DNA of 64,000 nucleotides from Tridacna crocea (GCA_943736015.1 OX031066.1:23854127-23918126), one strand, 5' to 3'. Shown: positions 31,452 to 41,806, counted from the first letter of the stretch. Made by a program: numbers and translations. The notes: generated by a model from the sequence alone, not told the origin.

Positions 31452-32210
31452 CTCTATATAACTCAACAAAATTGAAAGCATTTGCAGAGGACAGTCTTAA
31501 AGGTGGTCCTTCAGATTTTGAGAGGAAATTTTTACAAAAATGTAAAAAAAATCATCCTTACACTTCCAAAGCATTTTAATTTTCATTCATATAACCCCAG
31601 TAGTCGAAAACCGTCCGACAATACAAGAAATTAGAGATTTACTACAGCCCAGGTTGACACCAATGGGAGACACATTATTTTTAGATGATCATTTCGCTCA
31701 TTTACATACAGGAATACACAGACGAAGTTTCAAACATAGCGTCCGAAGAAGACTATGGAAAATAATTATTACATGTTTGTTATGGAATGGAATTTATTGG
31801 CATTATGAGTCACTTGCCAGTCACTTGACATTCCCAAAATGCCTTATTGATTTTTGGTGTGAAATCTAAAAATACCTTAAGAGGCTACATAGCTTTTTAA
31901 GGGAACACCAACAAAAAAAAATTTTTTTTTTGTACTTTTATGACTCTTTAAGTTTTGATGATTTGTATTATTTTTTCATATGAATTTCAGTGGTATATAT
32001 ATTTTTTTAATTTGGTGAGATGTAAAAATTCTAAATACCCACCTTTAGTACAATTGTAGCTCAGAATATGATTTTTGTTTTTGAAAAGGTTGAAAATATT
32101 ACCAGAAAAGCAATATTAGGAGAAAAGAATTTTCTCATTTTCTCACAAAATTTTCGAAAGGCATGGTTGTCATGGTTGTCAAAAGTTTCGACTTTGGTAA
32201 AAGATTAAAG
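31449..32210 (-). mobile_element. T1 MITE split by T3
   Basis: The B end and AAATTGAAAGCATTTGCAGA occupy 31449-31496. T3 follows, then a weak hairpin and TTGTCAAAAGTTTCGACTTT to AAAGATTAA at 32204-32210. Confidence 0.7.
31497..32048 (+). mobile_element. T3 TTAA element inside T1
   Basis: TTAAAGGTGGTCCTTCAGAT to TAAATACCCACCTTTAG. About 85-90 percent like 29294-29856 by eye. Confidence 0.92.
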
Positions 32211-32300
32211 AGAAAATACCGGTACTGGGTTTATAATATTTTGTCTTTCCCCCCAAGATGTTTTCAAAAGTCTCCCTTCAAAAAAACATGACAGTTACTG
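32211..32300 (-). mobile_element. T1 remnant
   Basis: AGAGAAAATACCGGTACTGG and CCAAGATGTTTTCAAAAGTC recall the hairpin and A side. Confidence 0.45.
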
Positions 32301-32507
32301 TGTTCCCTGGGTGAAGTGATACAGGACTTTGATGATTTATTGGATTTCACACATCAGGAATCATTGGAAGAGACAGTAGTTGATACTCATTAGGCATTTT
32401 GGTATTTCACATTTCATCACACAAGTGATATCACAGCAAAATTGGAATTGGTCATTTGCTTGCCCATTAGTGGACTAGTCAATATGACACACAGCTTTTG
32501 TATAAAG

Positions 32508-32618
32508 TGCCAAGCTCGCAGCTCAGTTGTTAGCATACAGGACTTAAAAACAGGTCATTGGTTCAATCCTTTGCTCAGCAAATTCCTTTTGGAAGATTAA
32601 TAATAGTTAATCAGGGTT
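32508..32618 (+). mobile_element. SINE-1, 5' part
   Basis: CAGCTCAGTTGTTAGCATAC (box A region), GGTTCAATCCTT (box B), GCTCAGCAAATTCCTTTTGG; 3' truncated. Confidence 0.7.
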
Positions 32619-32950
32619 TCCCCTCAGCTATGAAAATTTGGGGTCATTGTAACCCTATTCTTCATCAGTTGGGGGTCTTTTCTTAAATTTAGAGCATTGA
32701 AATAAAAGGGTTTTTTTTGTAGTCAAGCACAGATTACGATGCATTTCACGTTTAAAATTGAATAGAGTGAAAGTCTGTCAGTCATTTCTGACAGATGCTG
32801 GATACCATTCCTTCAATATGTAAAAATTATCAAGCATAAGATATACCATTGTCTGTATCAACAGATAATTTCAAGATAATTATCAAAGGAATTTCTGTTC
32901 AATTAGATATGTTTAAAAATATTATATCAGTATAAATCCTCATTTTATCA
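32619..32950. other. No recognised element
   Basis: Nothing recognised. Confidence 0.4.
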
Positions 32951-33349
32951 ACTAATGTGGCATTCACACTTATCACGATTCGACCACAATTGAAATCATG
33001 GGCTTTATCGTGGACATATGGGGATCATCGTATCAGATTGTATCTCATCTTGATGTCAGTAGCAGCAATCGGGGTTAATCTTGGAAAAATTTTTTGCAGT
33101 TAAAAAATTTTTCACGGTTAACACGATTGCTGGAACTATCATAACCATCGCATCAGATCGTAAGTCATCGCAACAAATCGCAACAGACCATATCTCATTG
33201 TGTTTCCAAATCGTGAAATCATGGTGATTGGGGTCGATACAAATAGCGCAATCTGTTGCGATGTGTTGGGATTTCCAACGATGTGTTACGATCTGTCACA
33301 ATTTGGGATATTCTGCCGGGCCTGATTGCCCACAACTTGATGTGAATGA
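32951..33349. mobile_element. Possible foldback element rich in ATCGCA/TGCGAT
   Basis: CATTCACACTT at the left and TGTGAATG at the right are short inverted ends. Inside are many ATCGCAACA and TGTTGCGAT segments in opposite orientations, and an AAAATTTTTT hairpin near 33090-33115. No target duplication. Confidence 0.35.
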
Positions 33350-33515
33350 CTCATGAGAGGATATGAGCTGATGCGAGTAAATATGACAAGGCACGAATAG
33401 TTATGCATTTATGACGGACGGCCAAGATCTGTTGGGAGTTATCGCGACCATATATAGATCTGGCAAGATTAATTTGTTTCATTGCTCCATCCACAATAGA
33501 AGAGTAACATCTAAA

Positions 33516-34566
33516 GTAGGGATGGCAACGAATATCGATTTTAATACTCGAGTACAAGGTTATTCTTCCGATCAAGTACTCGGTTACTCGGACGATTTTT
33601 ACTACATTTTATACTAAAGTTTCAGAGCAAGATCGTTATATTTTTGTCCCAAAGAATCGGAAACAGTGAAAATCTATTCAACAAAAAATCTTTATCCATT
33701 TGACACCCTTTGTTTACAGTCATTTATTTCACGTTCTACACACATAACGTCATAAGCATGCTTCCATACCCACCACGATTTCAAAGGGAGTTTCCCGATT
33801 CAAGAACTAAAAATTCAATCACCTGACCGTCTATTTAAACCCCAATTAAAAAATCTAGGATGTAAGTGTATAAAGGGTGTGATAAAGCTTGTATCCCAAG
33901 ATACACATACATATAAATCCGAGGTTGCCATGGAGTTGACAAGCATGTATTTCACGGTCAATCGGGTTCGTTATTTATAAATAGAAATCAACATTCAGTA
34001 ATCTAACCGAGTTTTATCGATCGAAGATCGACGAACCAATCAAATTTGAGAACGAGTCGCGCAGGTCCTTGTCAGTGGAATTTATGTCATTCACCCTACG
34101 TAAGCAGGTAAATTATATTATGATTTTACCAAACAACGCAAAATAACAATCTTCCGCGTTGTCCCAGGATATAGGCAATAATGAGTTACAAGTTAATCAT
34201 CAACGAAAACAATGGGGAAAAAGCCAAAGTTTGGACTGTTTAGTGCACGAATTGACCGCTGGAATTCCAATCCGTCTAAAAATAGACCAACCTGCATATG
34301 AACGAGGTTTTATTGAAATCAATGGCGTAGCTTTTTAATGTCGGCATTGTTCGACTTGTTTGCTGTCAGTGACGCAGAGTTCGTGAGCGTGTCTTGTCTG
34401 ATCATCAGTTTTGGGACCGCTTATAAAATAATTATTTTTTATAGATTTTAGTATTGGAACACGAAAAAAATATATATACACATGTATTACCATCCCAAAA
34501 ATAAAAGCAAAATAAGGTAGGTATACAACGTCACGTTGGCGATCATGAGGTACGCACGATCCCTAA
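33516..34566. mobile_element. Possible hAT-like non-autonomous element
   Basis: TAGGGATGGCAACGAATATC followed by repeats of ACTCGAGTAC and TACTCGG resembles hAT ends. GATCCCTA at 34559-34566 could be the other end, but pairing is only 7 bases and flanking octamers differ. The interior (33640-34500) has no recognised frame. Confidence 0.35.
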
Positions 34567-34581
34567 CTACGTACTCGTCTT

Positions 34582-35451
34582 ATGAAATTTGATTTAAAGC
34601 CCAAAGATTCATTACAACTTTTTGACACTTTTATCTCCTTGTTATTAAATTATGGAAGTTCGATCTGGGGCTTCACCAAATCTAACGAGCTAGAAAGACT
34701 TCATCTGAAATTTCTTAAAAGTCTCCTAGGAGTTAAAGCATCTACGAGTAACGCAGGTGTTTATATTGAACTTGGAAGATATCCACTTTTTATTAATAGA
34801 TACGTAGCTATAATCAAATACTGGTTTAAACTACTATCCACAAGCAATATCATCTTGAGACATATTTACAGTCAGCTGTTAGATGATTGTTGCAAGGGTC
34901 TGGGAAACTGGCTAAAGCAAGTTAAAGATATTTTATGCAACAACGGCTACCTTTATGTATGGGAAAATCCACGGTGTGTAGATCAAGATAAGTTTCCAAT
35001 AAATTTTAAACAAAGACTTATAGATACTTTTATACAAAGCGTACTTTCAGATTTGGAAGCTAATAGAGTGTTGACACTATACAAGGTAATTAAGCCGCAA
35101 TTTGATTATGCGCCATATCTTGATATTATCCGCAGTAAACCACAGCTAACCAAAATACGTTTATCCTCTCACTCGTTGAGAATTGAATCCGGTAGATACG
35201 AAAGAAACCGTCTTGATAGATCTTTATGTACATGTCAAATTTGCAATACCGGCAATATTGAAGACGAGTACCATTTTATACTTATCTGTAACCAGTATTT
35301 AGACTTACGGGTTAAATATATCAAAAGATTTTACTATAAAAAACCAAGTATGTTCAAGTTAATTTCCCTACTGCAGTCAACTAACCATAGAACATTATTC
35401 AATTTGTCTCTATTTTTAAAAGAGGCATTCCACAGAAGAACATCAATTTAG
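34582..35451 (+). CDS. LINE ORF2 C-terminal fragment, 289 codons
   Basis: The frame is open from an in-frame ATG to TAG; a stop lies 18 bases upstream, so this ATG is just where homology is cut. LNYGSSIWGF (residues 22-31) and LERLHLKFLKSLLGV (38-51) are the post-palm segment typical of CR1/Jockey-group LINE proteins, followed by RYPLFINRYVAIIKYWFKL. Near the end SLRIESGRYER precedes a zinc knuckle-like C-x2-C-x9-H-x4-C (Cys218, Cys221, His231, Cys236) and KPSMFKLISLL. The absence of stops over 870 bp suggests a fairly recent insertion. It cannot act alone: no reverse-transcriptase active site or endonuclease. Clade is uncertain. Confidence 0.78.
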   Translation: MKFDLKPKDSLQLFDTFISLLLNYGSSIWGFTKSNELERLHLKFLKSLLGVKASTSNAGVYIELGRYPLFINRYVAIIKYWFKLLSTSNIILRHIYSQLLDDCCKGLGNWLKQVKDILCNNGYLYVWENPRCVDQDKFPINFKQRLIDTFIQSVLSDLEANRVLTLYKVIKPQFDYAPYLDIIRSKPQLTKIRLSSHSLRIESGRYERNRLDRSLCTCQICNTGNIEDEYHFILICNQYLDLRVKYIKRFYYKKPSMFKLISLLQSTNHRTLFNLSLFLKEAFHRRTSI

Positions 35452-35839
35452 CGACCTAAACGACAGCTGATTCTTACTTACACTATCGGAAATTACGATT
35501 AGTATTTTATCCATCCTCTAACGTTACTTCTGTTTAACGTTTTTTGTTTTTTGTTTTTTCTCAAGAAATACTTAAATTTAGCTTTTCTTCGTAACTGCAT
35601 AGGTTAACCTCATGCCAGATTCGTTTGAAAAAATGAAAACGTTACATTAACTGAACGATTTGCACTGATAAAGAGTGCAACTATTCATATGTCCAATAGA
35701 TAGTGTGATAGGTTATATTATGTTTTGTGAGATATACGCGAGAGAGTGTGTGTGTGTCACATGTCATTTACATTATTTGTATTATTATATTGTATGACGA
35801 AAAACTTTGTTTAAGGCAAATAAATTCATTCATTCATTC
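34582..35839 (+). mobile_element. 5'-truncated LINE, 3' end of ORF2 plus 3' UTR
   Basis: The element holds the C-terminal part of a non-LTR retrotransposon polyprotein, a 388-bp 3' UTR, and ends AATAAATTCATTCATTCATTC: a polyadenylation-like signal overlapping an ATTC microsatellite tail. Short-repeat tails of this sort are known in the CR1/L2 and related LINE groups. Endonuclease and the reverse-transcriptase palm are missing through 5' truncation. No target duplication was found. Confidence 0.78.
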
Positions 35840-35934
35840 CTAAATAAGTTTCACAGTCAAACTGTGAAGATTAAGGATAATTACTTTCTCCTCCCTAATT
35901 TGACCATATCAGCCGGTGTAACGCAGAAAAATGA

Positions 35935-36000
35935 CCCCCATTACAAAATGACCCCCGGGTCATTTCTCGACGTAGAGGAATGACCCATGGGTCATTTTTC
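35935..36000. repeat. Clustered AATGACCC palindromes
   Basis: AATGACCCCCGGGTCATT (35957-35974) and AATGACCCATGGGTCATT (35982-35999) are perfect 18-bp palindromes, preceded by another AATGACCCCCATT. They sit where the T3 copy at 36006 loses its end. Confidence 0.8.
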
Positions 36001-36005
36001 GAAAT

Positions 36006-36460
36006 TTCGAAAATATTTATGTCACTGAAATTTATATTAAAAAACCATACAAATCATCAATGATTAAGAATCACAAAACCACCAAGGCTACGTAGCCTCT
36101 TCAGCTATTTTTAGATTTCATACCAAAAATCCAAAAAGCATTGTGGGAATGTTAAGTGGCTGACATGTGACATCATAACATAACAAACATGTAATTATTT
36201 TCCATAATGTCTTCTTCGTACACTATGTTTGAGGTTTCCTATAATGTATTTACAGTATATAATTGCTCATGTAAAAATAGACCGTGTTTCCCATAGGTGT
36301 CGACCTGGGCTGTAGTGAATCTCTAATTTCTCTTGTTGCCAGAGTGTTTTCGACTGCTGGGGTTTTATGAAAGAAAATTATAAGGCTTTGGGAGTATAAG
36401 GATGATTTTTTTTGTACTTTTGTAAAATTTTTGTCCCAGAATCTGATGGGCCACCTTTAA
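36006..36460 (-). mobile_element. T3 TTAA element, one end lost
   Basis: On the plus strand it runs from TATTTATGTCACTGAAATTT to GATGGGCCACCTTTAA. The TACCCACC end is replaced by the AATGACCC palindromes. Confidence 0.9.
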
Positions 36461-36535
36461 GAATGGTTTGCGAATACAAATCTTGAACCTCACTGGCCAT
36501 GAAAGCAACAAAAGTAGTGAAAGGTTCTCTATGGC
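36461..36535. mobile_element. F2 flank remnant
   Basis: CTTGAACCTCACTGGCCATG and AGTAGTGAAAGG are the inverse of the F2 outer segment at 29243 and 58845. Confidence 0.4.
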
Positions 36536-36747
36536 ATTAAATTTGTCATTTCGAGTAATTCCTGGTGTTTATAACGATATCAGTGACAGTGATTATTGGC
36601 TAAATAAACGGTAATGGCAGTAGAATAAGAATTTTCTTGTCATGGTTTTCTAAGCACATTATCTGTGTGTGAATAGTGATGGACTTGCTAACTTAGCTTA
36701 AAAGACCAGATAAGTTTAAGACATTTGGTTTGAAACAACCCCCAAAA

Positions 36748-36981
36748 ATGTCTACATCTGAGGATTTAGTGAATAAACTCTTCATAAATCCCTTGGACTC
36801 GATAGGTCGTCGACTTCATCGAACACGACGTCGACACACTTCGGACACGTTAACGATCAAGCAGCTGGCAAGAACAGCATCATTTCAGTTGCCAACACAA
36901 GTAGAACTTGCACCCAGATCCTATCATGCTTCAGTTGACTATGGAGAGAGTATAATCCCGGTGGAGATGACAGATATAGAG
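36748..36981 (+). CDS. Candidate first coding exon of an unidentified host protein
   Basis: ATG at 36748 (context AAAAATGT) opens 78 codons: MSTSEDLVNKLFINPLDSIG, a very basic RRLHRTRRRHTSDT, KQLARTASFQLPTQVELAPR, ending VEMTDIE. The frame then meets GAG/GTAACC at 36982, a good 5' splice donor in phase 0; past it the frame stops after ten codons. CpG and GC content rise sharply compared with flanking repeats (GTCGTCGACTTC, ACGACGTCGACAC), and no repeat family overlaps. RHTSDT and ARTAS look like basic phosphorylation-type motifs. No signal peptide or membrane segment. An upstream in-frame TTG extends the open frame by six codons but the ATG is preferred. The protein was not recognised. Later exons, if in the window, lie among the repeats to the right and were not found. 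Confidence 0.55.
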
Positions 36982-37031
36982 GTAACCTGTATGCTTGATT
37001 TGTTATTGTGAAATGTCATCAATAAAACCTA

Positions 37032-37394
37032 TTAACCCTTTACCAGAGCTCCAGATAAGAGGGGGTGATGGTATTCTAAATCCATTATTTCCCTTCCAAA
37101 CCCTATGTTGTGGGTACTCATTAGAATCGTCTCGACGAGACGATTCTAATGAGTACCCACAACATAGGGTTTGGAAGAGAATAATTTACATTTTCAAAAT
37201 TGAAATCAAAATCACTCCCCTCTAAGAGCTCTGCTTTACCTTACAGCACAATATCAGACTTATCTTAATTACTAAAAAATTTTTTTCCCCAAAATGTTTT
37301 CAAAAAGCCTTCTCTATTCTTCTTTTCCCACAATGTTTTCAAAAAGCCTTCTCTTTTATGGTTGTTAAAAGTTGGGATTGTTTGGCAAAGGGTT
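37032..37394 (-). mobile_element. T1 MITE containing F1
   Basis: TTAACCCTTTACC at 37032 is interrupted by F1 and resumes TTACAGCACAATATCAGACT. The hairpin left arm is gone; the right arm with TTTTCAAAAAGCCTTCTC is duplicated in tandem (37280-37315 and 37318-37355). The end is TTGTTTGGCAAAGGGTTGG. Confidence 0.8.
37045..37232. mobile_element. F1 hAT-like foldback MITE, 8-bp duplication
   Basis: AGAGCTCCAGATAAGAGGGG to CTCCCCTCTAAGAGCTCT. The flanks CCTTTACC (37037-37044) and GCTTTACC (37233-37240) agree at 7 of 8 bases. An 8-bp duplication and short ends fit the hAT superfamily. The central hairpin is perfect over about 30 bp per arm around CTCGACGAG. Confidence 0.88.
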
Positions 37395-37486
37395 GGCCTG
37401 CAAATGAATGTGTTGCACTCATGTAAAGAATGATATTTATGCATTTGATGCAAAGTTATTGCATGCGTAGACTGAAAATAACAGTA

Positions 37487-37716
37487 ATAACCCATTACCA
37501 CACAATCACTACTTTTGACAACCCCGAGAAAGAATTAGCTTTTAGAAAACATTGTGGGAATAGGAGAAAATGCTGGTAATCAGCATTTTCTCCTTTTCCC
37601 ACATTGTTTTCTACCCTGCTTGAAACAAATTTAAAATTTTTAGTTACTTAATTTTGTCGTCTGCAAATGCTTCCATTTGGACTAGTCTAGAATTATGTTG
37701 TTCGGTAAAGAGTTAA
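37487..37716 (+). mobile_element. T1 MITE, complete
   Basis: TAATAACCCATTACCACACA to TTCGGTAAAGAGTTAA; well-paired hairpin with ATCAG at the centre. Confidence 0.92.
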
Positions 37717-37786
37717 ATTTGTAGTCTGCAAATGCTTTCAATTGCGACAAGTCTAAAATTTTGTTTGTTTTCGGTAAATGAGTTAA
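37717..37786 (+). mobile_element. Extra T1 B end in tandem
   Basis: GTAGTCTGCAAATGCTTTCA, GACAAGTCTAAAATTTTG and GGTAAATGAGTTAA repeat the B half of the preceding copy, with differences. Either a solo end of another copy or a diverged duplication. Confidence 0.75.
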
Positions 37787-37867
37787 AAATGAGTTGAATC
37801 TGAAAATTATCGTACTTAATAAGTGAGATTGATACTCTGAATCGATACAAAAGATGCGGGAATTCTA

Positions 37868-38012
37868 TTGACCTTTCTGCCGATTTTGATTGATAGGTGT
37901 TCCAACGTCTTATTGGGCGTCATGTAAACATTAGTCTGACCAACCAAAATACCATGTTACCAAGGGGGAATGGGGAGGGGGCGTGACAAACTTGCATTTA
38001 CAGAAAGGTCAA
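37868..38012. mobile_element. F4 element
   Basis: TTGACCTTTCTG and CAGAAAGGTCAA are perfect 12-bp inverted ends. Interior shares TTCCAACGTCTTATT, GGGCGTCATGTAAACA and the GGGGGCGTG-side segment with 26476-26667. Confidence 0.82.
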
Positions 38013-38147
38013 TTGTGAGTATCCAAGGTTTAACTTGATGCTCTATATAGTCTAATCATGGCCTACACTGGTTGCAAATGCACTTGACTAAAGCTTGGTT
38101 CAGGCTTAAAAGGGTTACTTTAAGGCAAAGTGAATTTTCTAAGTTGT

Positions 38148-38376
38148 TTAACCTGTTACTACACAGCAAAATTTTAGACTTATCCAAATTGAAAGCATTT
38201 GCAGACAACAATTTCAAAGTGGCTCAAATGGTGCAATTTTGCTTTGATACGGTAGAAAACTTTGTGGGAATAGGAGAAAATGCAGGTTACCAGCATTTTC
38301 TCCTTTTCCCACAATGTTTTCACAAGGCTTCTTCCTCAGATGCGTTAAAAGTCGGCATTGTGTGGTAAAGGGTGAA
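38148..38376 (-). mobile_element. T1 MITE, complete, first of a tandem pair
   Basis: TTAACCTGTTACTACACAGC to GTGTGGTAAAGGGTGAA. Belongs to a variant with AAATGGTGCAATTTTGCTTT before the hairpin. Confidence 0.93.
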
Positions 38377-38603
38377 CCATTTACCACATGGCAAAGTTTT
38401 AGACCTGTCCGAATTGAAAGCATTTGCAGATGACAATTTCAGTGTGGCTCATGTAAAAATAATTTTTTCATTGATAGGGTAGAAAACATTGTGGGAAAAG
38501 GAGAAAATGCTGGTTACCAGCATTTTCTCCTTTTCCCACAATGTTTTCAAAAGCCTTCTCTTTCAGGGGCATTAAAAGTCATCATTGTGTGGTAAAGGAT
38601 TAA
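38373..38603 (-). mobile_element. T1 MITE, complete, second of the pair
   Basis: Starts in the GTGAACC that ends the previous copy. Same variant and same orientation. The hairpin is perfect. The junction TGAA stands for an eroded shared TTAA. Confidence 0.93.
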
Positions 38604-39579
38604 AAGATCAAATATTTAGTTTTATGGTTTGTCAGAATACCTGTTGTTAGATTCTGCCTTTGATAACCTAAAAATATTCGCTGCCTATGAAATATGTAAG
38701 CACATGGCTGAATCACAATACACAATGTAATTTTAGCAATACCCCCTCCCCCCTTACAAAAAAGTGGCCAAAGTTTCCAGCCACTGACGACCCCTGTTTT
38801 TGATAAAATTCCTCAAGAATCTGATAATGGTATCCAGTACAACAAAAAGGCTGATATAGCCTGGCATTCAGGTTCATAACATGTTATATTGAGGTAAAAA
38901 TATTAAATTTTGGTAATTCAGAAATCTTTAAGAACAGCCCTATTCTGTTATTGATCGATAGATATGGCATCACATTTTTTCACAATTTTTCAGACAATAC
39001 AAGAATAAGCACTTCATGCATCTAAAATGCAAACATTTCTATAAAGTATTGTTGTGGTGCATGGATTTATGTAGATTTATGACAAACGGTTTTGAACTGG
39101 ATTGAGGCTACTGAATTTTTTTTAAAAATGGTCCTCTAATGTCAAGGTTAGCTACACCCTTTCAGGTTATGTCTTGCAGCCTATAACAGGATGGAAAAAC
39201 TGTACAAGACTGCACCATTGCTTTCAAATTTACCAGGAGGTGGGGGGGGGGGGGGGGAGGAGGAGCACATTTTGTGCCTAAATACATACTGATAGAGCAG
39301 ACAGCTTGTAGATAATAAAATGTTCCAAGAAAACAGATAGTTTAGAGAATGATGGCTCCAATCTATTTATCATTAGATGTAAATATTGGTTTCGGCCATT
39401 ATCCATCACACTCCATCATTTTTGAGTAGCCTGGTCATAACTTGGTTTTTCCTTGGAATTTTCTCTCCATTTTTCTCTAAGAATAGAGTTCATTAGCATG
39501 TATTGTGAGGTACAAGCATAGATTGTTCATTATTGTGTTTTTGACATAGTATTCCTCTTCGCATGTAAGATGGGTTTGT
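38604..39579. other. No recognised element; contains a G16 run
   Basis: No repeat family or exon recognised in nearly 1 kb, apart from the homopolymer at 39242. Confidence 0.4.
39242..39257 (+). repeat. Run of 16 G in a purine tract
   Basis: Flanked by AGGAGGT and AGGAGGAGC. Could form G-quadruplexes; also a likely sequencing weak point. Confidence 0.85.
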
Positions 39580-39712
39580 TTATCCCCTTATGATACAATC
39601 TCAAGATTTAATGTCCTTGAGAAAGAAAACGTTTGAATATGTCGTGGGCAAAAGGAAATTTCTCTCTTTCCCACAGTATTTTCTTACCTAATACTACAAC
39701 AGATTCAGTCAG
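39580..39712 (+). mobile_element. T1 partial
   Basis: A end (CCCCTTATGATACAATCTCA), short hairpin remnants; cut by the next T1 at 39713. Confidence 0.65.
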
Positions 39713-39926
39713 TTAACCCTTTACCAAACAACAAATTTTTAGACTTGTCCAAATTGAAAGCATTTGTAGACGATAAAAAAAAGTAATTCAAAAACTGAAA
39801 CTTGTTTCTAGCAGGGTAGAAAACATGGTGGGAAAAGGAGAAAATAGTGGTTACCAGCATTTTCTTCTTTTCCCACAATGTTTTCAAAAGGCTTCTGTCT
39901 CGGGATCATAAAAACCAGGGATTGTA
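39713..39926 (-). mobile_element. T1 MITE, A terminus missing
   Basis: TTAACCCTTTACCAAACAAC through a near-perfect hairpin to AAAACCAGGGATTGT, stopping short of GGTAAAGGGTTAA. Confidence 0.9.
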
Positions 39927-39996
39927 CAGATCTATTGCAGATATAGAGAATTTCTAGTTATACATGTCAACTAGAATAGAGTTTTATGCTCCGAGC

Positions 39997-40117
39997 AGAT
40001 CATCGATGAAACTGCATATCGTCGGTTTACTTCAAAAACCTCTTAACAACAGCTTGTTTTGAGCTGTAGTTACAAGGTTTTGGAAGTAAACCAACGATAT
40101 TCTATGCTGTCTGATCT
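39997..40117. mobile_element. Foldback related to F2
   Basis: AGATCATCGATGAAACTGCA and CGTCGGTTTACTTC are mirrored by GAAGTAAACCAACG and ATGCTGTCTGATCT. The inner loop AACAACAGCTTG / AGCTGTAGTT also pairs. Confidence 0.75.
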
Positions 40118-40253
40118 TGATAAACACTTTACAAGAAAGCGTTTACAATAGCCAATGGCAGAGAAAATGTTAAACTCTTTTTCAGACCTCAAATTATAGA
40201 TATTATCAAATATCATGCCTGTTACCTCCATTTTCTCCTTGTTCTACTATGCT

Positions 40254-40477
40254 TTAACCCATTACCTCTAATCAAAATTCTAGACCTATCCAAATTGACA
40301 GCATTTGCATAGGACAATTTCAAAGTGGCTCAATGGTGCAAATTTGCTTTGATAGGGAAGAAAACTTTGTGAGTAAAGGAGAAAATGCTGGTTACCAGCA
40401 TTTTCTCCTTTTCCCACAATGTTTTCAAAAGGCTCCAAAGGGGTGTTAAAAGTCGTCATTGTGTGGTAAAGGGTTAA
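40254..40477 (-). mobile_element. T1 MITE, complete
   Basis: TTAACCCATTACCTCTAATC to GTGTGGTAAAGGGTTAA. Same GGTGCAAATTTGCTTTG variant as 38148 and 38373. Confidence 0.92.
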
Positions 40478-40716
40478 CCATTACCATTTATAACCAAACA
40501 ATCCCTGGTTTGCACCACCCTGAGGAAGAAGTCTTTTGAAAAAACCTGTGGGAAAAGGAGAAAATGCTGGTAACCAGAGTTTTCTCCTATTTCCACTACG
40601 TTTTCTCCCCTTCCCGTAACAAACTTCAATTTTTGAGTCTCATGAAATTTGTCGTCAGCAAATAATTATTTTCAATTTAGACAAGTCTAAATTTTCACCG
40701 TGTGGCAAAGAGTTAA
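40478..40716 (+). mobile_element. T1 MITE, next to previous copy
   Basis: Left terminus worn (CCATTTATAACCAAACAATC); B end GTGTGGCAAAGAGTTAA. The centre is damaged on the right arm (CAGAGTTTTCTCC). Confidence 0.85.
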
Positions 40717-40902
40717 AACAGAGTTATTCAGTACAACCACAACAGATAGAAATTCAGAGTTGCCTACAATGATAGGGAAAGCACTATGATGCCCTTCTAA
40801 AAGTCAAATAGGTGGGATATTATCTTTTCCAGGAGCATCTTGGGTCAGATTACCAGTCTGGGAATATGAATGTTTTAATATGTCATGTAACACCTTTGTT
40901 GA

Positions 40903-41142
40903 TTAACTCTTTACCACACAGTATCCCACAATTCAACGACCCTGAAGAAGAAGGCTTTCGGAAAAAAATTGTAGGCAAAGGAGAAAATTCTGGTAACCAG
41001 CATTTACTTCTTCTTTTCCTCCTCCAATGTTTTCGAGTATCTGAAAGACAAATATGTACTATCATCTGTGCCAAATTTTATTTGTCTGTAGATGCTGTCA
41101 ATTTGGACTGGTCTAAAATTTTGATGTATGGTAAAAAGTTAA
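40903..41142 (+). mobile_element. T1 MITE, complete
   Basis: TTAACTCTTTACCACACAGT to GTATGGTAAAAAGTTAA. The right arm contains a small TTC expansion (TACTTCTTCTTTTCCTCC). Confidence 0.88.
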
Positions 41143-41178
41143 CCACTCTTTCAGCCCCAATGTGTATGGTCATCTTAT

Positions 41179-41407
41179 TTAACCCTTTCCCAAACGACAA
41201 ACTTTTGGACTAGACCACATTGAAAGCATTTGCAGACGACAATTCAACTCTTGCTGAAAAGATGATTTCTGTCCATGATAGGGTAGAAAACATTGCTGGA
41301 AAAGGAGAAAATGCTGGTCACCAGCATTTTCTCCTTTTCCCACAATGTTTTCAAAAGGCTACTATTCCAGACCTGTAAAAACCAGGGATTGTTTGGGGAA
41401 GGGTTAA
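41179..41407 (-). mobile_element. T1b MITE, complete
   Basis: TTAACCCTTTCCCAAACGAC to TTTGGGGAAGGGTTAA; CTTTTGGACTAGACCACATT is the T1b signature. Confidence 0.94.
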
Positions 41408-41462
41408 GAGGCTGAGCATACAATCTTCTGAATCATAGGTTTGTATATTCCAGTCAAAAGAA

Positions 41463-41696
41463 TTAACTCTACAGAACGCCAAAAAAATAGACTTGTCCAA
41501 ATTGAAAGGATTTTCAGATGACAGTTTTAATTGAATGTAACTGAAATAATTATTTTTGTTTTGGATGGGGAAGGAAACATTGTGGGAAAAGGAGAAAATG
41601 CTGGTTACCAGCATTTTCTCCTTTTCCCACAATGTTTTCAAAAGACTTTTTTCCCCAGGAGCATCAAAAGTGGGGCATAGTGTGGTAAAGTGTTAA
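41463..41696 (-). mobile_element. T1 MITE, complete
   Basis: TTAACTCTACAGAACGCCAA to GTGTGGTAAAGTGTTAA. Perfect 33-bp arms around CTGGTTACCAG. Confidence 0.94.
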
Positions 41697-41806
41697 AGGA
41701 ACTCACACAAATACCGAAATTCAAACCTTTCATTTTGCCAAATATTCAGAACTTTTGCTCGGAAAACCATCATCTTGTGTTCTTACCAGACAAAATTGCT
41801 CAAGAC

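Noticed and set aside
33516-34566. Autonomous hAT transposon
   Set aside because: No transposase frame, weak right end, no matching 8-bp duplication; kept only as a low-confidence element.
37487-41700. Regularly spaced identical palindromes suggesting a CRISPR-like array
   Set aside because: Units are complete transposon copies with TTAA ends in both orientations and variable spacing, in an animal genome.
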